DNA of 64,000 nucleotides, taken from NCBI GenBank assembly GCA_014190435.1, contig BJGJ01000005.1, positions 1 through 64,000 of the forward strand, written 5' to 3'. Origin of the DNA: Methylocystaceae bacterium (GTDB lineage: Bacteria; Pseudomonadota; Alphaproteobacteria; Rhizobiales; Beijerinckiaceae). The notes beneath the pieces are model-generated. The model searched no databases, was not told the origin of the DNA, and saw only the letters and a program-made list of their open reading frames with translations. Of this stretch, positions 17,434-26,101 are shown one piece after another. Position numbers and translations under genes: made by a program. Each line of letters starts with the position of its first letter. Position 1 is the stretch's first letter.

Positions 17434-18879
17434 ATGAAAGGAGCGGTCTGGACGTGTATTCGCTCGTCCCGACGTCGCTATTTCACAATTATCGCACTAA
17501 CGCTTTTGTCTGTAACAGTGAATTCGGCCCACTGCCGCTCAGAAAGTTTACAATCAGCTTTGGCGCGGGCTTATTACGCCAACCCAGACCTCAATCAAAG
17601 CCGGTCAAAAGTACGCGCTCAAGATGAAGAGGCACCCAAAGCGCTTGCGGGCATGCGTCCCAAAGCGTCAATCGGCGCGAATGTGGGCGGACTTTATGGT
17701 AACGTCAACATCCCCTTCGGTTCGGGCGATGCAGCAGGCCGTAGAACGAATTTTGGCGAAAGCTATGTGGGCAAGCCGCGCGGCGCTACATTGAATGTTT
17801 CGCAAACGCTTTTTGATGGAGGTGCCACAACGAATAATGTGCGTCGCGCAGAGTCTGGAGTCTTTGCAGCAAGAGCCTCCATGCGTTTGACAGAGCAGGC
17901 GATCCTGCAAAACGGTGCCACAGCCTATATGAACGTCTTACGCGATACCGCCGTGCTTAATTTACGAAAAAATAATATTGGCGTTTTGGAGCAACAATTA
18001 AAGCTCACTCAAGACCGTTTTGATATTGGCGAAGTGACAAGAACGGATGTGGCTCAGGCGCAAAGCTCACTCGCACAAGCAAAAACTGAATATTATACTG
18101 CGCAAGCACAGTTAAAAAATAGCATTGCTACCTACCGACAAATCATTGGAAATGAGCCAGATAAATTAGAACCAGCCAGATCTCTTGAGCCTTTGCTGCC
18201 CCACACATTGAATGAAGCTATAGAAGTTGCAATTGTTGAACATCCAGGCGTAAAGGCGGCGATACATCAGGTCGATGCGGCAGAGATGGCTGTCAAAGTT
18301 GCTGAAGCCGCTTTAGCGCCCAACTTGTCAATAAACGCGCAAGTATCCAATAATTATGATAATTTTAATGGATTACCTGGATCACGTGCTTTTCTCGCGG
18401 GAACTAGCGCACAGCTCAATATTCCCCTCTACCAAGGTGGGTCTGAATATGCCTCGATAAGACAAGCTAAGGAGCAACTGGGACAAGCGCGGTTAAATAT
18501 GGATTTACAACGCGATAGTGTTCGAGCGAGTGTTGTATCAACTTATGGTCTGCTTGATACGGCCAAGTCGTCAATTATTTCCAGCATCTCTGCAGTCAAA
18601 GCCGCAGAAATCGCTTTAGCAGGAACAAGAGCGGAAGCTAAAGTAGGACAAAGAACAACGCTTGATGTTTTAAATGCACAGCAAGCCCTGCTGAATGCGC
18701 GCGTGTCATTGGTTACTGCGCAACGTGATAGAGTCGTTGCCTCATATGCGGCGCTCGGCTCAATTGGTCGACTATCAGCTAATGAAATAAATCTAGATGT
18801 TCAAGTATATGATGTTGATCGGCACTATGATCAAGTAAAATCAAAATGGATGGGCGTCGATACGCCAGGAGACAAATAA
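17434..18879 (+). CDS. tolC: TolC-family outer membrane efflux/secretion channel
   Basis: An outer-membrane trimeric channel for type I secretion and drug efflux. After a signal peptide with a basic start ('RSSRRRY') and hydrophobic core, two OEP repeats follow. The first includes 'VSQTLFDGGATTNNVRRAE' (about 124-142), and the second 'IPLYQGGSEYASIRQAKEQL' (about 329-348), the paired hallmark of TolC. The long alternating Ala/Gln-rich helices match the periplasmic barrel. The length is 481. The ribosome site GGGGGTGGAGGG is very strong. The gene follows pcm, as in many alphaproteobacteria; no cognate inner-membrane pump is encoded in the window. Confidence 0.93.
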   Translation: MKGAVWTCIRSSRRRYFTIIALTLLSVTVNSAHCRSESLQSALARAYYANPDLNQSRSKVRAQDEEAPKALAGMRPKASIGANVGGLYGNVNIPFGSGDAAGRRTNFGESYVGKPRGATLNVSQTLFDGGATTNNVRRAESGVFAARASMRLTEQAILQNGATAYMNVLRDTAVLNLRKNNIGVLEQQLKLTQDRFDIGEVTRTDVAQAQSSLAQAKTEYYTAQAQLKNSIATYRQIIGNEPDKLEPARSLEPLLPHTLNEAIEVAIVEHPGVKAAIHQVDAAEMAVKVAEAALAPNLSINAQVSNNYDNFNGLPGSRAFLAGTSAQLNIPLYQGGSEYASIRQAKEQLGQARLNMDLQRDSVRASVVSTYGLLDTAKSSIISSISAVKAAEIALAGTRAEAKVGQRTTLDVLNAQQALLNARVSLVTAQRDRVVASYAALGSIGRLSANEINLDVQVYDVDRHYDQVKSKWMGVDTPGDK

Positions 18880-18948
18880 TTTTTTTAAAAAAAACTAGAC
18901 ATAAACTACACAACTCCCTCAATCGCATCAGAATAATATAGAAACTGA

Positions 18949-20046
18949 ATGACCATCTGGACAGTTGAGCAAGATAGGGCCTTAAAAAATGTTGCAGCTT
19001 GGCTTAAGTCCAAAGCAACAGATCAAGTATTTCGATTATTTGGCTTTGCAGGAACAGGCAAATCAACACTTGCGCGCCATCTTGTTGATCAGGTTGATGA
19101 TAATGTTGTTTTTGCAGCCTATACTGGTAAAGCAGCCCTCGTGATGCGCGCAAAGGGATGCAAAGACGCCTCAACAATCCATAGTCTTATCTATCGTGCA
19201 ACAGACACGGATACTGAAGAACCTTCATTTATCTTAAATAACGACAGTCAAGTTACTTCTGCAAAACTCATCGTAATTGATGAATGCTCTATGGTGGATG
19301 AGGATCTAGGTAGAGACTTACTTTCCTTTGGGAAGAAAGTTCTTGTTCTTGGCGATCCCGCACAATTACCGCCAATAAGGGGAGGGGGGTTTTTCACAAA
19401 TTGCGAACCAGATGTCATGTTGACACAAGTTCATCGTCAGGCAGCTGATGATCCAATTATTCGCTTATCAATGATGGCGCGCAGCGGAGAGGAAATAAAG
19501 CCTGGGGACTTTGGTGAAACGCGAGTTGTTTTACGTAATAATCTTGATCCAACTTATGTCACTAAATCAGATCAGGTGCTCGTTGGTTTAAATAAAACGA
19601 GGCGATCCTATAATACGCGCTTGCGTCAGCTTCGTGGCTTTGAAACTGAATTTCCTGTGGCTGGAGAAAAGCTTGTTTGCTTGAGAAATAATCGAAAAAA
19701 AGGATTGCTTAATGGAGCGTTGTTTACTGTAAAAAGCGCTGGAGCTTTACGAAAAGGCAAAATTCGTCTGTTGATAACGCCTGAGGAAGAGCATGCTGAG
19801 AAATTTCAACGCGTAGCTGTCTTACCTGATTTTTTTTCTCAAACTGAAGTCGAAATACCTTATGCTTTACGTAAAGGAACCGATGAATTTGAGTATGGAT
19901 ACGCCTTAACCGTTCATAAGTCCCAAGGCTCTCAATGGAACGCGGTCACTTTATTTGACGAGTCATTTGCCTTTCGGGAGCACAAAGCTCGTTGGCTCTA
20001 TACAGGTATTACGCGTGCAGCGAAGAGCCTTACTTTGGTGATGTAG
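18949..20046 (+). CDS. Compact RecD/Dda-like superfamily 1 helicase
   Basis: A 365-residue ATP-dependent 5'-3' type helicase. Walker A 'FGFAGTGKSTLARHL' (about 32-46), Walker B with the Q-loop 'IVIDECSMVDEDL' and 'VLVLGDPAQLPPI' (about 103-143), an arginine-containing 'LTQVHRQA', and the C-terminal UvrD_C_2 motif 'GYALTVHKSQGSQW' followed by 'YTGITRA' are all present. It lacks the N-terminal domains of RecD and resembles phage T4 Dda or stand-alone RecD2 cores. No RecB or RecC is nearby. It is followed two bases after its stop by a small unknown gene, which is probably translationally coupled. Confidence 0.88.
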   Translation: MTIWTVEQDRALKNVAAWLKSKATDQVFRLFGFAGTGKSTLARHLVDQVDDNVVFAAYTGKAALVMRAKGCKDASTIHSLIYRATDTDTEEPSFILNNDSQVTSAKLIVIDECSMVDEDLGRDLLSFGKKVLVLGDPAQLPPIRGGGFFTNCEPDVMLTQVHRQAADDPIIRLSMMARSGEEIKPGDFGETRVVLRNNLDPTYVTKSDQVLVGLNKTRRSYNTRLRQLRGFETEFPVAGEKLVCLRNNRKKGLLNGALFTVKSAGALRKGKIRLLITPEEEHAEKFQRVAVLPDFFSQTEVEIPYALRKGTDEFEYGYALTVHKSQGSQWNAVTLFDESFAFREHKARWLYTGITRAAKSLTLVM

Positions 20047-20048
20047 AA

Positions 20049-20330
20049 ATGAAAAATCACATTGAAATGCACCGTTACTGTGATGGAGCTATCTATAAAT
20101 TTTATCTTGTGGAAGATGGTGCTGCAACGCGCTATCGGAGAGAAGATAAAAATATCTGGATTTTAAGACATCCGGAATTTGGATGGATTATATGGGACGA
20201 TATCGATAATACATTAATGTCTAGACCTTGGGATACGCCTATAAATCAGCAAGACGATACACCTCCCCAAGGTGATTGGGTGAGTAAGAAAGACAAAAAT
20301 TCATTTGTGTATAAGTTAAGATATGTTTAA
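20049..20330 (+). CDS. Unknown 93-residue protein coupled to the helicase
   Basis: Starts at the ATG two bases beyond the helicase stop; the longer track ORF (19992) overlaps the helicase out of frame and is rejected. The sequence is soluble and aromatic-rich, with repeated Trp and Tyr ('NIWILRHPEFGWIIWDD', about 37-53) and many charged residues, which suggests a compact beta-rich fold. No domain recognised. The tight spacing implies co-translation with the helicase, so a partner or regulator role is possible but unsupported otherwise. Confidence 0.7.
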   Translation: MKNHIEMHRYCDGAIYKFYLVEDGAATRYRREDKNIWILRHPEFGWIIWDDIDNTLMSRPWDTPINQQDDTPPQGDWVSKKDKNSFVYKLRYV

Positions 20331-20362
20331 CGGTTCGCTCAACTCATCGCCAATTAAAAATT

Positions 20363-21613
20363 TTAACGATTCCAAGACTCAATTGCCTCTGAAAAAACAC
20401 GATCTCCGCTGGCACCTTTTTCCATATTAATAGTTGCTATCCGACCATCATCAAATTGAAAGGGGAGGTCAATAATTGCTTGTGATCGGAGCAAGGCAAT
20501 ATTACGATTTTCCCGTTCTCCACGCATTAGGCCTATAAGAAAATAATTTTCGCTAATTGGAACTGGGATACCTACGATTTTTTCTCCTGCTTGAGCGTCT
20601 GGGCGACGCAATTGTAATGGGCCAATTGCTTTAATCCCTCCCAGTGGGCTGTCGCTGGTGGGCGCAAAAGAAATATTTATAGTATGAGAAGCAGAGAGAG
20701 TGGGATCAGTGTTTTTACGAATTAGGATTGACATCTTAAGCTTAGCTTCAGGGATGTCTACCTCCCCACGAATGGCTGGGGTGACCGGTTCGCCTGAGCT
20801 TCCCCCAACATTTTCCAGTCTCCATTGAACTGTCGCATTATAAATTCGATCGACCTTATCTGGCTCCTTAAGTGACCCAACCCACATTTCCGCTTTTTGA
20901 ACAGTCGGAACTGTCGCGCTGCTTCGACTTAGGCCTCCACCCTCTATCCGATCGCCTAATTTACCAGTCTCAGCGTTAGGATTGCGGCCTGCGTTGGATT
21001 GTGGATTGAGTTTGGCCAGATCGTCGGGACTTTCATGGAGCTTCCATGCCAACACCGTCAGTACAAGGATGAGCGCGATCAGAACGCCAATGACCGCATA
21101 GATCTGTCCTTTTGTTCGGGAGGGTTTTGGCGGCAAACGGGCCGGTGCAGCTGGACGTTGAGGCTCGCGTTGGGTTGGATCATCCAAACCAGTTTCTGAG
21201 GTAATCGACTGCAATTTTTGAGCAAGAGGCTTTTGCACGGCTTTGACAATTTTTGGCGGCGTTACAAAACGCGTCTTAGTCGTTTCCGTTAGTTTTTTAC
21301 GAAAACGCTCAAACGAAGGGGCGAGAGCGCTTGTCGGCTTGTTCAAAGCTGGTGGGGCAGAGGGGCGTGGGGGAGGCGGCGGAGCCGAATGAGGAAGGGC
21401 GCGTGTCGCTAGGTCAATTTCAAGACGTTGGATTGCTTCCTCAAGCGCATCCTTTTCTTTAGAAATCGCCTCTTCAGGTATTGGCGGCTCTATGCTAGTG
21501 AGCTGTTTGACGAGGGCTTTGCGCGCACGGTCAAATACTGCCAGTCGCGTCTCGGGGTTAGACTGTGGCAGAGCGGTGATTGCTCTCGAGAGTAGTGAAT
21601 AATAGTCCGCCAT
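20363..21613 (-). CDS. Conserved alphaproteobacterial single-span membrane protein of unknown function
   Basis: 416 residues. An N-terminal cytoplasmic helical region ('DYYSLLSRAITALPQSNPET', then Arg/Lys/Glu-rich helices to about residue 75) is followed by a Pro-rich linker, one membrane span ('VIGVLIALILVLTVLAW', about 173-189) and a periplasmic domain of about 210 residues with beta-like repeats. The N-terminal pattern is one I associate with unnamed Hyphomicrobiales proteins; no function is known to me. It is monocistronic, convergent with the helicase pair and divergent from the next gene. The topology suggests an envelope sensor or scaffold. Confidence 0.75.
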   Translation of the reverse strand: MADYYSLLSRAITALPQSNPETRLAVFDRARKALVKQLTSIEPPIPEEAISKEKDALEEAIQRLEIDLATRALPHSAPPPPPRPSAPPALNKPTSALAPSFERFRKKLTETTKTRFVTPPKIVKAVQKPLAQKLQSITSETGLDDPTQREPQRPAAPARLPPKPSRTKGQIYAVIGVLIALILVLTVLAWKLHESPDDLAKLNPQSNAGRNPNAETGKLGDRIEGGGLSRSSATVPTVQKAEMWVGSLKEPDKVDRIYNATVQWRLENVGGSSGEPVTPAIRGEVDIPEAKLKMSILIRKNTDPTLSASHTINISFAPTSDSPLGGIKAIGPLQLRRPDAQAGEKIVGIPVPISENYFLIGLMRGERENRNIALLRSQAIIDLPFQFDDGRIATINMEKGASGDRVFSEAIESWNR

Positions 21614-21740
21614 CCTGGGTTAAGAGCACTTCCTGTTAAGAGCGTCAATCCTTTAGCTCCACGCCTTATGTGGCCTTCAATGTCGCTGCAGCCGACTGGA
21701 AAGAGGATCTAAAACCCTGGAAAGGTCAGGGAGAAAAGCA

Positions 21741-22307
21741 ATGCCGAGAAGATTTTTGGCCTATGCTCCTTTTCTGATTTGGCAATTATTATGCGCTTTT
21801 TCTGTCACCCAAGCTTATGCGTTCAGTATGGACAAGAGCTCTTCTTTACGTGAGCAGTGTGAAATTACCATCGGTCCAGATCCGGTCAGTATCGTTTCAT
21901 ATATGCCGGATCAGTCTCGAGATCGTTTTTGTGACGAGTTTCCTTTTCCTGGAAAAATTGTTCTGACTTTTGATCTGATTTCAACAAGATTAAGAGATTT
22001 ACCAATAGATGTGCGTCTTGTGTATGAACCCAATGGGTCACTGGAAAACGACTCAGATCTAGATAAGACGACGATTAATGTTACAGGCCAAAAAATTTAT
22101 CCCAACGGAGCAATAGTTATTGCAAATAATTTTTCAAAAAGCGGAAATTACGCAGCTTTTATTACTATTCATGAACCTTTTGGCGTAACGCGAACTACGC
22201 GTTTTGGATTTAGAATAGGCGGTAAAATACTTTATTATACGCCGGCTATTCTTGCAGCTATATTTTTATTTGGCTTGGTATATGTCTATTGCTTTGGACG
22301 GAAATAG
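21741..22307 (+). CDS. Exported, C-terminally membrane-anchored protein of unknown function
   Basis: 188 residues with a clear AGGGAGA ribosome site. It has an N-terminal signal peptide ('FLIWQLLCAFSVTQAYA', about 12-28), a periplasmic domain of about 130 residues with two Cys ('EQCEITIG' and 'RFCDEFPFPG') that could form a disulfide, beta-rich segments such as 'KIVLTFDLISTRL', and a C-terminal span 'TPAILAAIFLFGLVYVYCFG' (about 165-184). A tail-anchored periplasmic domain protein is likely. I do not recognise the family. Convergent with the following membrane gene, with a 2-nt gap. Confidence 0.72.
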   Translation: MPRRFLAYAPFLIWQLLCAFSVTQAYAFSMDKSSSLREQCEITIGPDPVSIVSYMPDQSRDRFCDEFPFPGKIVLTFDLISTRLRDLPIDVRLVYEPNGSLENDSDLDKTTINVTGQKIYPNGAIVIANNFSKSGNYAAFITIHEPFGVTRTTRFGFRIGGKILYYTPAILAAIFLFGLVYVYCFGRK

Positions 22308-22309
22308 GT

Positions 22310-22804
22310 TTAGCGCGCAATTAAAGCATCATGATTCTTTTGACTAAAAAACCAATAAATAAGTCCTGTAGAAGTTCCGATCAAAAAAAACAACAAAGAA
22401 ACCTTCAACTCAATTGGATCAGTATTTATATCTGCTGCTGATTTATGGGCCGCCCGAATAATCCATGGTGCGAGGCTTGCTAACAATCCAGTAACACAAA
22501 CATACCAAACATATGATTTTGCTGATACTGCCTCTCCTATAAGAATAGTAATCAACAAGGGGACAAATATAATCGAAATAAAAATAGATCTAAATAAATA
22601 TACGACTAGTAGAAAGATGTTTTGTATTTCACCATTCACCAAAAAATCATATGTCGTAACTTGAAGGCTATAGAACACAGCGGTTAAAGCTGCGTCTCTC
22701 AAATTGGCGTCAATTAAAAACGCACAAAGAAGCAGTAACACGCCACAGGTTAAAGCCAGTGCAAGGGAGATCATATTTTTGAAGATGTGTCGGACAATCG
22801 TCAC
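22310..22804 (-). CDS. Polytopic membrane protein of unknown function
   Basis: 164 residues with about four hydrophobic segments: 'MISLALALTCGVLLLLCAFLI' near the N-terminus, 'NIFLLVVYLFRSIFISIIFV', 'YVWYVCVTGLLASLAPWII' and 'VSLLFFLIGTSTGLIYWFF'. It starts with GTG 6 nt after the HNH nuclease stop, so it is co-transcribed with that gene. No recognisable domain. The ATG at codon 11 is an alternative start. Confidence 0.7.
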   Translation of the reverse strand: MTIVRHIFKNMISLALALTCGVLLLLCAFLIDANLRDAALTAVFYSLQVTTYDFLVNGEIQNIFLLVVYLFRSIFISIIFVPLLITILIGEAVSAKSYVWYVCVTGLLASLAPWIIRAAHKSAADINTDPIELKVSLLFFLIGTSTGLIYWFFSQKNHDALIAR

Positions 22805-22810
22805 TTCTGC

Positions 22811-23383
22811 CTAAGGCTCCAATACTGTGTCCCAATAGAGATAATCCATCCAGCTTTCATGGAGATGGTTAGGTGGAAACAGGCGTCCATTTCTGTGTAA
22901 ATCTGAAATTGTTGGTTGGTATGGCATCTGTGCTGGGGTCATATGAGCTTCATGCGGCAACCGGTTGCCTTTTTTAAGGTTGCAACTTGAACAAGCTGCA
23001 ACAACATTGTCCCAAGTGGTCGCGCCTCCTTTAGAGCGTGGTATAACATGGTCAAATGTTAATTCATCTTGTTGACCACAATACTGACAAGAGAAACGAT
23101 CACGTAGAAAAACATTAAAGCGAGTAAAAGCGGGATGCCGGCTTGGACGAACATATTCTTTTAAGGATACAACTGAGGGAATTCTAATTTCAAAGCTGGG
23201 GCTTTTAACCGTCCGATCGTATTCAGAAACTATATTCACCCTATCCAGAAACACAGCCTTAATCGCATCCTGCCAACACCAAAGCGACAGTGGATAATAG
23301 CTCAATGGGCGATAATCGGCATTAAGAACGAGCGCGGGGCAGGCTTGAGGAGATACTGTTTGGTGGCGAAGATATAGGTTCAA
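22811..23383 (-). CDS. HNH endonuclease family protein
   Basis: 190 residues with a complete HNH/zinc-finger core: 'CQYCG' (about 98-102), 'LTFDHVIPRSKGGATTWDNVVAAC' region with the catalytic His, and 'CSSCNLKKGNR' (about 131-141). The N-terminal 'LVLNADYRPLSYYPLSLWCWQDAIKAV' region is characteristic of the chromosomal bacterial HNH group found in most alphaproteobacteria, which is not tied to restriction systems and whose cellular role is unclear. The start is TTG with GAGAGG upstream; no ATG fits the conserved N-terminus. It forms an operon with the membrane gene that follows. Confidence 0.88.
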   Translation of the reverse strand: MNLYLRHQTVSPQACPALVLNADYRPLSYYPLSLWCWQDAIKAVFLDRVNIVSEYDRTVKSPSFEIRIPSVVSLKEYVRPSRHPAFTRFNVFLRDRFSCQYCGQQDELTFDHVIPRSKGGATTWDNVVAACSSCNLKKGNRLPHEAHMTPAQMPYQPTISDLHRNGRLFPPNHLHESWMDYLYWDTVLEP

Positions 23384-23513
23384 GCTACCAGCCTCTCATA
23401 GTCGAGAAGGTCCTATGAACCGCTGCAAGATCCAGAGGCCTTTTGCGAAGTTATCCCTGATAATAGCACTATGACATTGTTGTGAAGGTGCAATAGGTCA
23501 GAGTTGGACAAAT

Positions 23514-24758
23514 TTAGCTGGTTTTTGTGACGTCCTCTATGGCTTGGCAGATTAAATTCTCCAAAATAAGAGGATCTTGAGGGAATTTGGCTTGGATCCA
23601 GGCCTTTTGTAAGAGTTTAAGAGCGGTCCCTAACTTCTGGCCTGGCTTTATGCCACGACTAATCAGTTCTGCACTTTTAATTGGAAAAATAGGGATGGGG
23701 GCGCTCGCCACAAAATACGCGGCCTCCAGCCAGGACGAATCATGTGACTCTGGCGGCGTATCGCTAACGGCCAAACATAGGCCATCCTGACAGACGGATG
23801 AACCGTAAAGAAACAATAATTCATTGAGTAGCGTCCGATTCGGCGCTTGAGAGTTTTCCTTGAGGCGGTCATAAATTTTGATCATTACAATCAGCCTGTT
23901 GAATTCTTCATTTGAGAGACGTAAGTTTTCTCGCAGTCTCAAAACATCAGCTCTAGCAATAACTGCAAAAGCAGCAAGCGTTAAAAGTGATGTCGGTTGT
24001 TTATTTATGAGTTTTTCGAAAAAGCGTAATCTTGTCACTCTTGTGGGAAAGCTATCGCCAAATAGAAGTCTTACAAGACCATGATGCGACATGATCGCAA
24101 GTATCTCGGGAGCTCGCGTACTGAGCATTAATTTAAAGAGTTCTGCGTGTATTCTCTCTCGAGAAAGTCTTATAAGATTGTCTTTAGCTGCTACGCACTC
24201 CTTAAGGCCGTCAGGGTCTAATGCTCCTACGCCATGAGAGGCGGAAAATCGGAAAAATCTCAAGATGCGTAAATAATCTTCTTCAATTCTTGTTGCAGGA
24301 TCGCCAATGAAACGAACGCGTCCAGCTTCCAGATCCACAAGACCGTTGACATAGTCATAAATCTGACCCGTAGGAGAAAGAGACAGGGCATTAATCGTAA
24401 AATCTCGTCGCTTGGCGTCCTCTTCAAATGAATTTCCAAATGTTACTTTTGCATAACGACCATCTGTCACTACATCCGTGCGTAAGGTTGTAACTTCAAA
24501 CGGCTGGCCATCAATGATAATGGTAACTGTTCCATGATCGATTCCAGTTGGAACAACTTTATAGCCATATCTCACGGCGGCGTTGATCACGGATTCGGGC
24601 AAAGCGGCTGTTGCGAGATCAATTTCATGAGGCGTTCTTCCACATAAGACGTCTCTGATAGCCCCGCCGACAATTCTGCTTTCCTCGCCGGTGTTAGAAA
24701 GGCAAGAAAATAAGCGTTGTATTCTTTGATCATCCAATAAGATATCTTGTTTGTTCAT
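23514..24758 (-). CDS. cca: CCA tRNA nucleotidyltransferase / poly(A) polymerase family protein
   Basis: A class II nucleotidyltransferase that adds or repairs the tRNA CCA end. The head domain shows 'RIVGGAIRDVLCGRTPHEIDLAT' region (about 24-46; GG and DxD-type acidic pair, here with Glu in the first position), followed by 'EVTTLRTDV' and the family motif 'RRDFTINALSL' (about 112-122). The neck shows 'RIEEDYLRILRFFRFSA' (about 156-172). The tail is long, giving 414 residues, as usual in alphaproteobacteria. The three tRNA genes in this window already encode CCA, so the enzyme would serve repair. Divergent from the moxR operon. Confidence 0.93.
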   Translation of the reverse strand: MNKQDILLDDQRIQRLFSCLSNTGEESRIVGGAIRDVLCGRTPHEIDLATAALPESVINAAVRYGYKVVPTGIDHGTVTIIIDGQPFEVTTLRTDVVTDGRYAKVTFGNSFEEDAKRRDFTINALSLSPTGQIYDYVNGLVDLEAGRVRFIGDPATRIEEDYLRILRFFRFSASHGVGALDPDGLKECVAAKDNLIRLSRERIHAELFKLMLSTRAPEILAIMSHHGLVRLLFGDSFPTRVTRLRFFEKLINKQPTSLLTLAAFAVIARADVLRLRENLRLSNEEFNRLIVMIKIYDRLKENSQAPNRTLLNELLFLYGSSVCQDGLCLAVSDTPPESHDSSWLEAAYFVASAPIPIFPIKSAELISRGIKPGQKLGTALKLLQKAWIQAKFPQDPLILENLICQAIEDVTKTS

Positions 24759-25053
24759 AGTATTTTCTATTAAATTTTCATCTACGATTTATAAGAAGAA
24801 GAGCTTTATTACAATTATCGATGTCGGTCTGTATGGACATTAAATTCCAAAATACACGGCTGATTACTCCTCCGGATCAGAGGAAGTTGGGCTACGGGCT
24901 AATTTTAGCATAACTTTCATATGTCTTGATTAAAATTTCAATCATAAAGCTGAAGAAAAAGCACAGATATAACAAAAGTCACCCTTAAGAGGGGTGTATT
25001 TAGGTTCAATATAGGGTAATTTTGTTTAGAATTTTTATGCTCCCTAAGATATA

Positions 25054-26100
25054 ATGCGGCTAACAGCATTTGACTATGAAGAAAGCGTTTATTCAATGAC
25101 CGTAGCTCCGGAGAGATCAACTTTAAATGAAAATGAGCTTTTAGAAAGCACGGATAAGGCAATTCTAAAAATTAAAGTTATAAAAGATTCTATTGGAAAA
25201 ATTATTTTTGGTCAGGAAGAAGTAATTGAACAAGTTCTGGTGACGATATTATCGGGGGGGCATGGACTTTTAGTTGGGTTACCAGGACTGGCTAAAACAA
25301 AACTTGTTGAAACGCTCGGCCTCACCCTAGGGTTAGCCCAGCAACGCATACAATTCACTCCGGATTTAATGCCTGCGGATATTATTGGCTCAGAAGTCCT
25401 TGAAGAAGGTCCAGATAGATCAAGAGTTTTCCGCTTCATTAAGGGGCCTATATTTGGCCAATTGCTAATGGCGGATGAAATTAATCGTGCCTCGCCACGC
25501 ACTCAGTCTGCCTTGCTTCAAGCCATGCAGGAACATCATGTTACAGTAGCGGGACAGCACTACGAACTGCCGACGCCTTTTCACGTTTTAGCGACGCAAA
25601 ATCCACTCGAGCAAGAGGGTACTTATCCCTTGCCTGAAGCGCAGCTTGATCGTTTTTTAATGCAAATAAACGTCTATTATCCGGATTGGGAGAGCGAGAG
25701 ACGTATTCTAATTGAGACAACAGGAGACAAAAGTCTTAAAGCCGCCAAATGCTTGTCCGGCGACGACCTTATATCGATACAAAGGCTTGTGCGGCAGTTA
25801 CCTGTTGGCGACAAGGTTGTGGATGCGATCTTGCGTCTTGTTCGCTCTGCAAGACCTGGGGATGGGCATGCAGAAATCAGTCGTCATATCGCCTGGGGAC
25901 CAGGTCCAAGAGGCGCGCAATCCTTGATGCTCGCAGCCCGCGCGCGGGCGCTGTTGTTGGGTCGACTGTCGCCCACCTTAGAGGATGTAGCCATTCTCGC
26001 TTTACCGATCTTGCGGCACAGAATGGCTTTAAATTCTTCATCTCGTCGGGACTTTACGATTGAAGAAATAATTAGAAAACTTGTCAATCGGATTGAATAA
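25054..26100 (+). CDS. MoxR-family AAA+ ATPase
   Basis: A chaperone-like ATPase, first gene of a four-gene operon. Walker A 'GLLVGLPGLAKTKLVETLG' (about 71-89) has the MoxR-specific AKT variant; Walker B is 'LLMADEINRASPRTQSALLQ' (about 131-150); sensor 1 is 'VLATQNPLEQEGTYPLPEAQ'; and 'GPGPRGAQSL' marks the lid domain. MoxR proteins assist maturation of partner complexes, usually with VWA/DUF58 proteins encoded next door, as here. An internal ATG at 25096 ('MTVAPERS') is an equally plausible start, since neither has a strong ribosome site. The 295-nt divergent gap before it has only a weak CACCC/GGGTG hairpin. Confidence 0.92.
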   Translation: MRLTAFDYEESVYSMTVAPERSTLNENELLESTDKAILKIKVIKDSIGKIIFGQEEVIEQVLVTILSGGHGLLVGLPGLAKTKLVETLGLTLGLAQQRIQFTPDLMPADIIGSEVLEEGPDRSRVFRFIKGPIFGQLLMADEINRASPRTQSALLQAMQEHHVTVAGQHYELPTPFHVLATQNPLEQEGTYPLPEAQLDRFLMQINVYYPDWESERRILIETTGDKSLKAAKCLSGDDLISIQRLVRQLPVGDKVVDAILRLVRSARPGDGHAEISRHIAWGPGPRGAQSLMLAARARALLLGRLSPTLEDVAILALPILRHRMALNSSSRRDFTIEEIIRKLVNRIE

Positions 26101-26101
26101 T

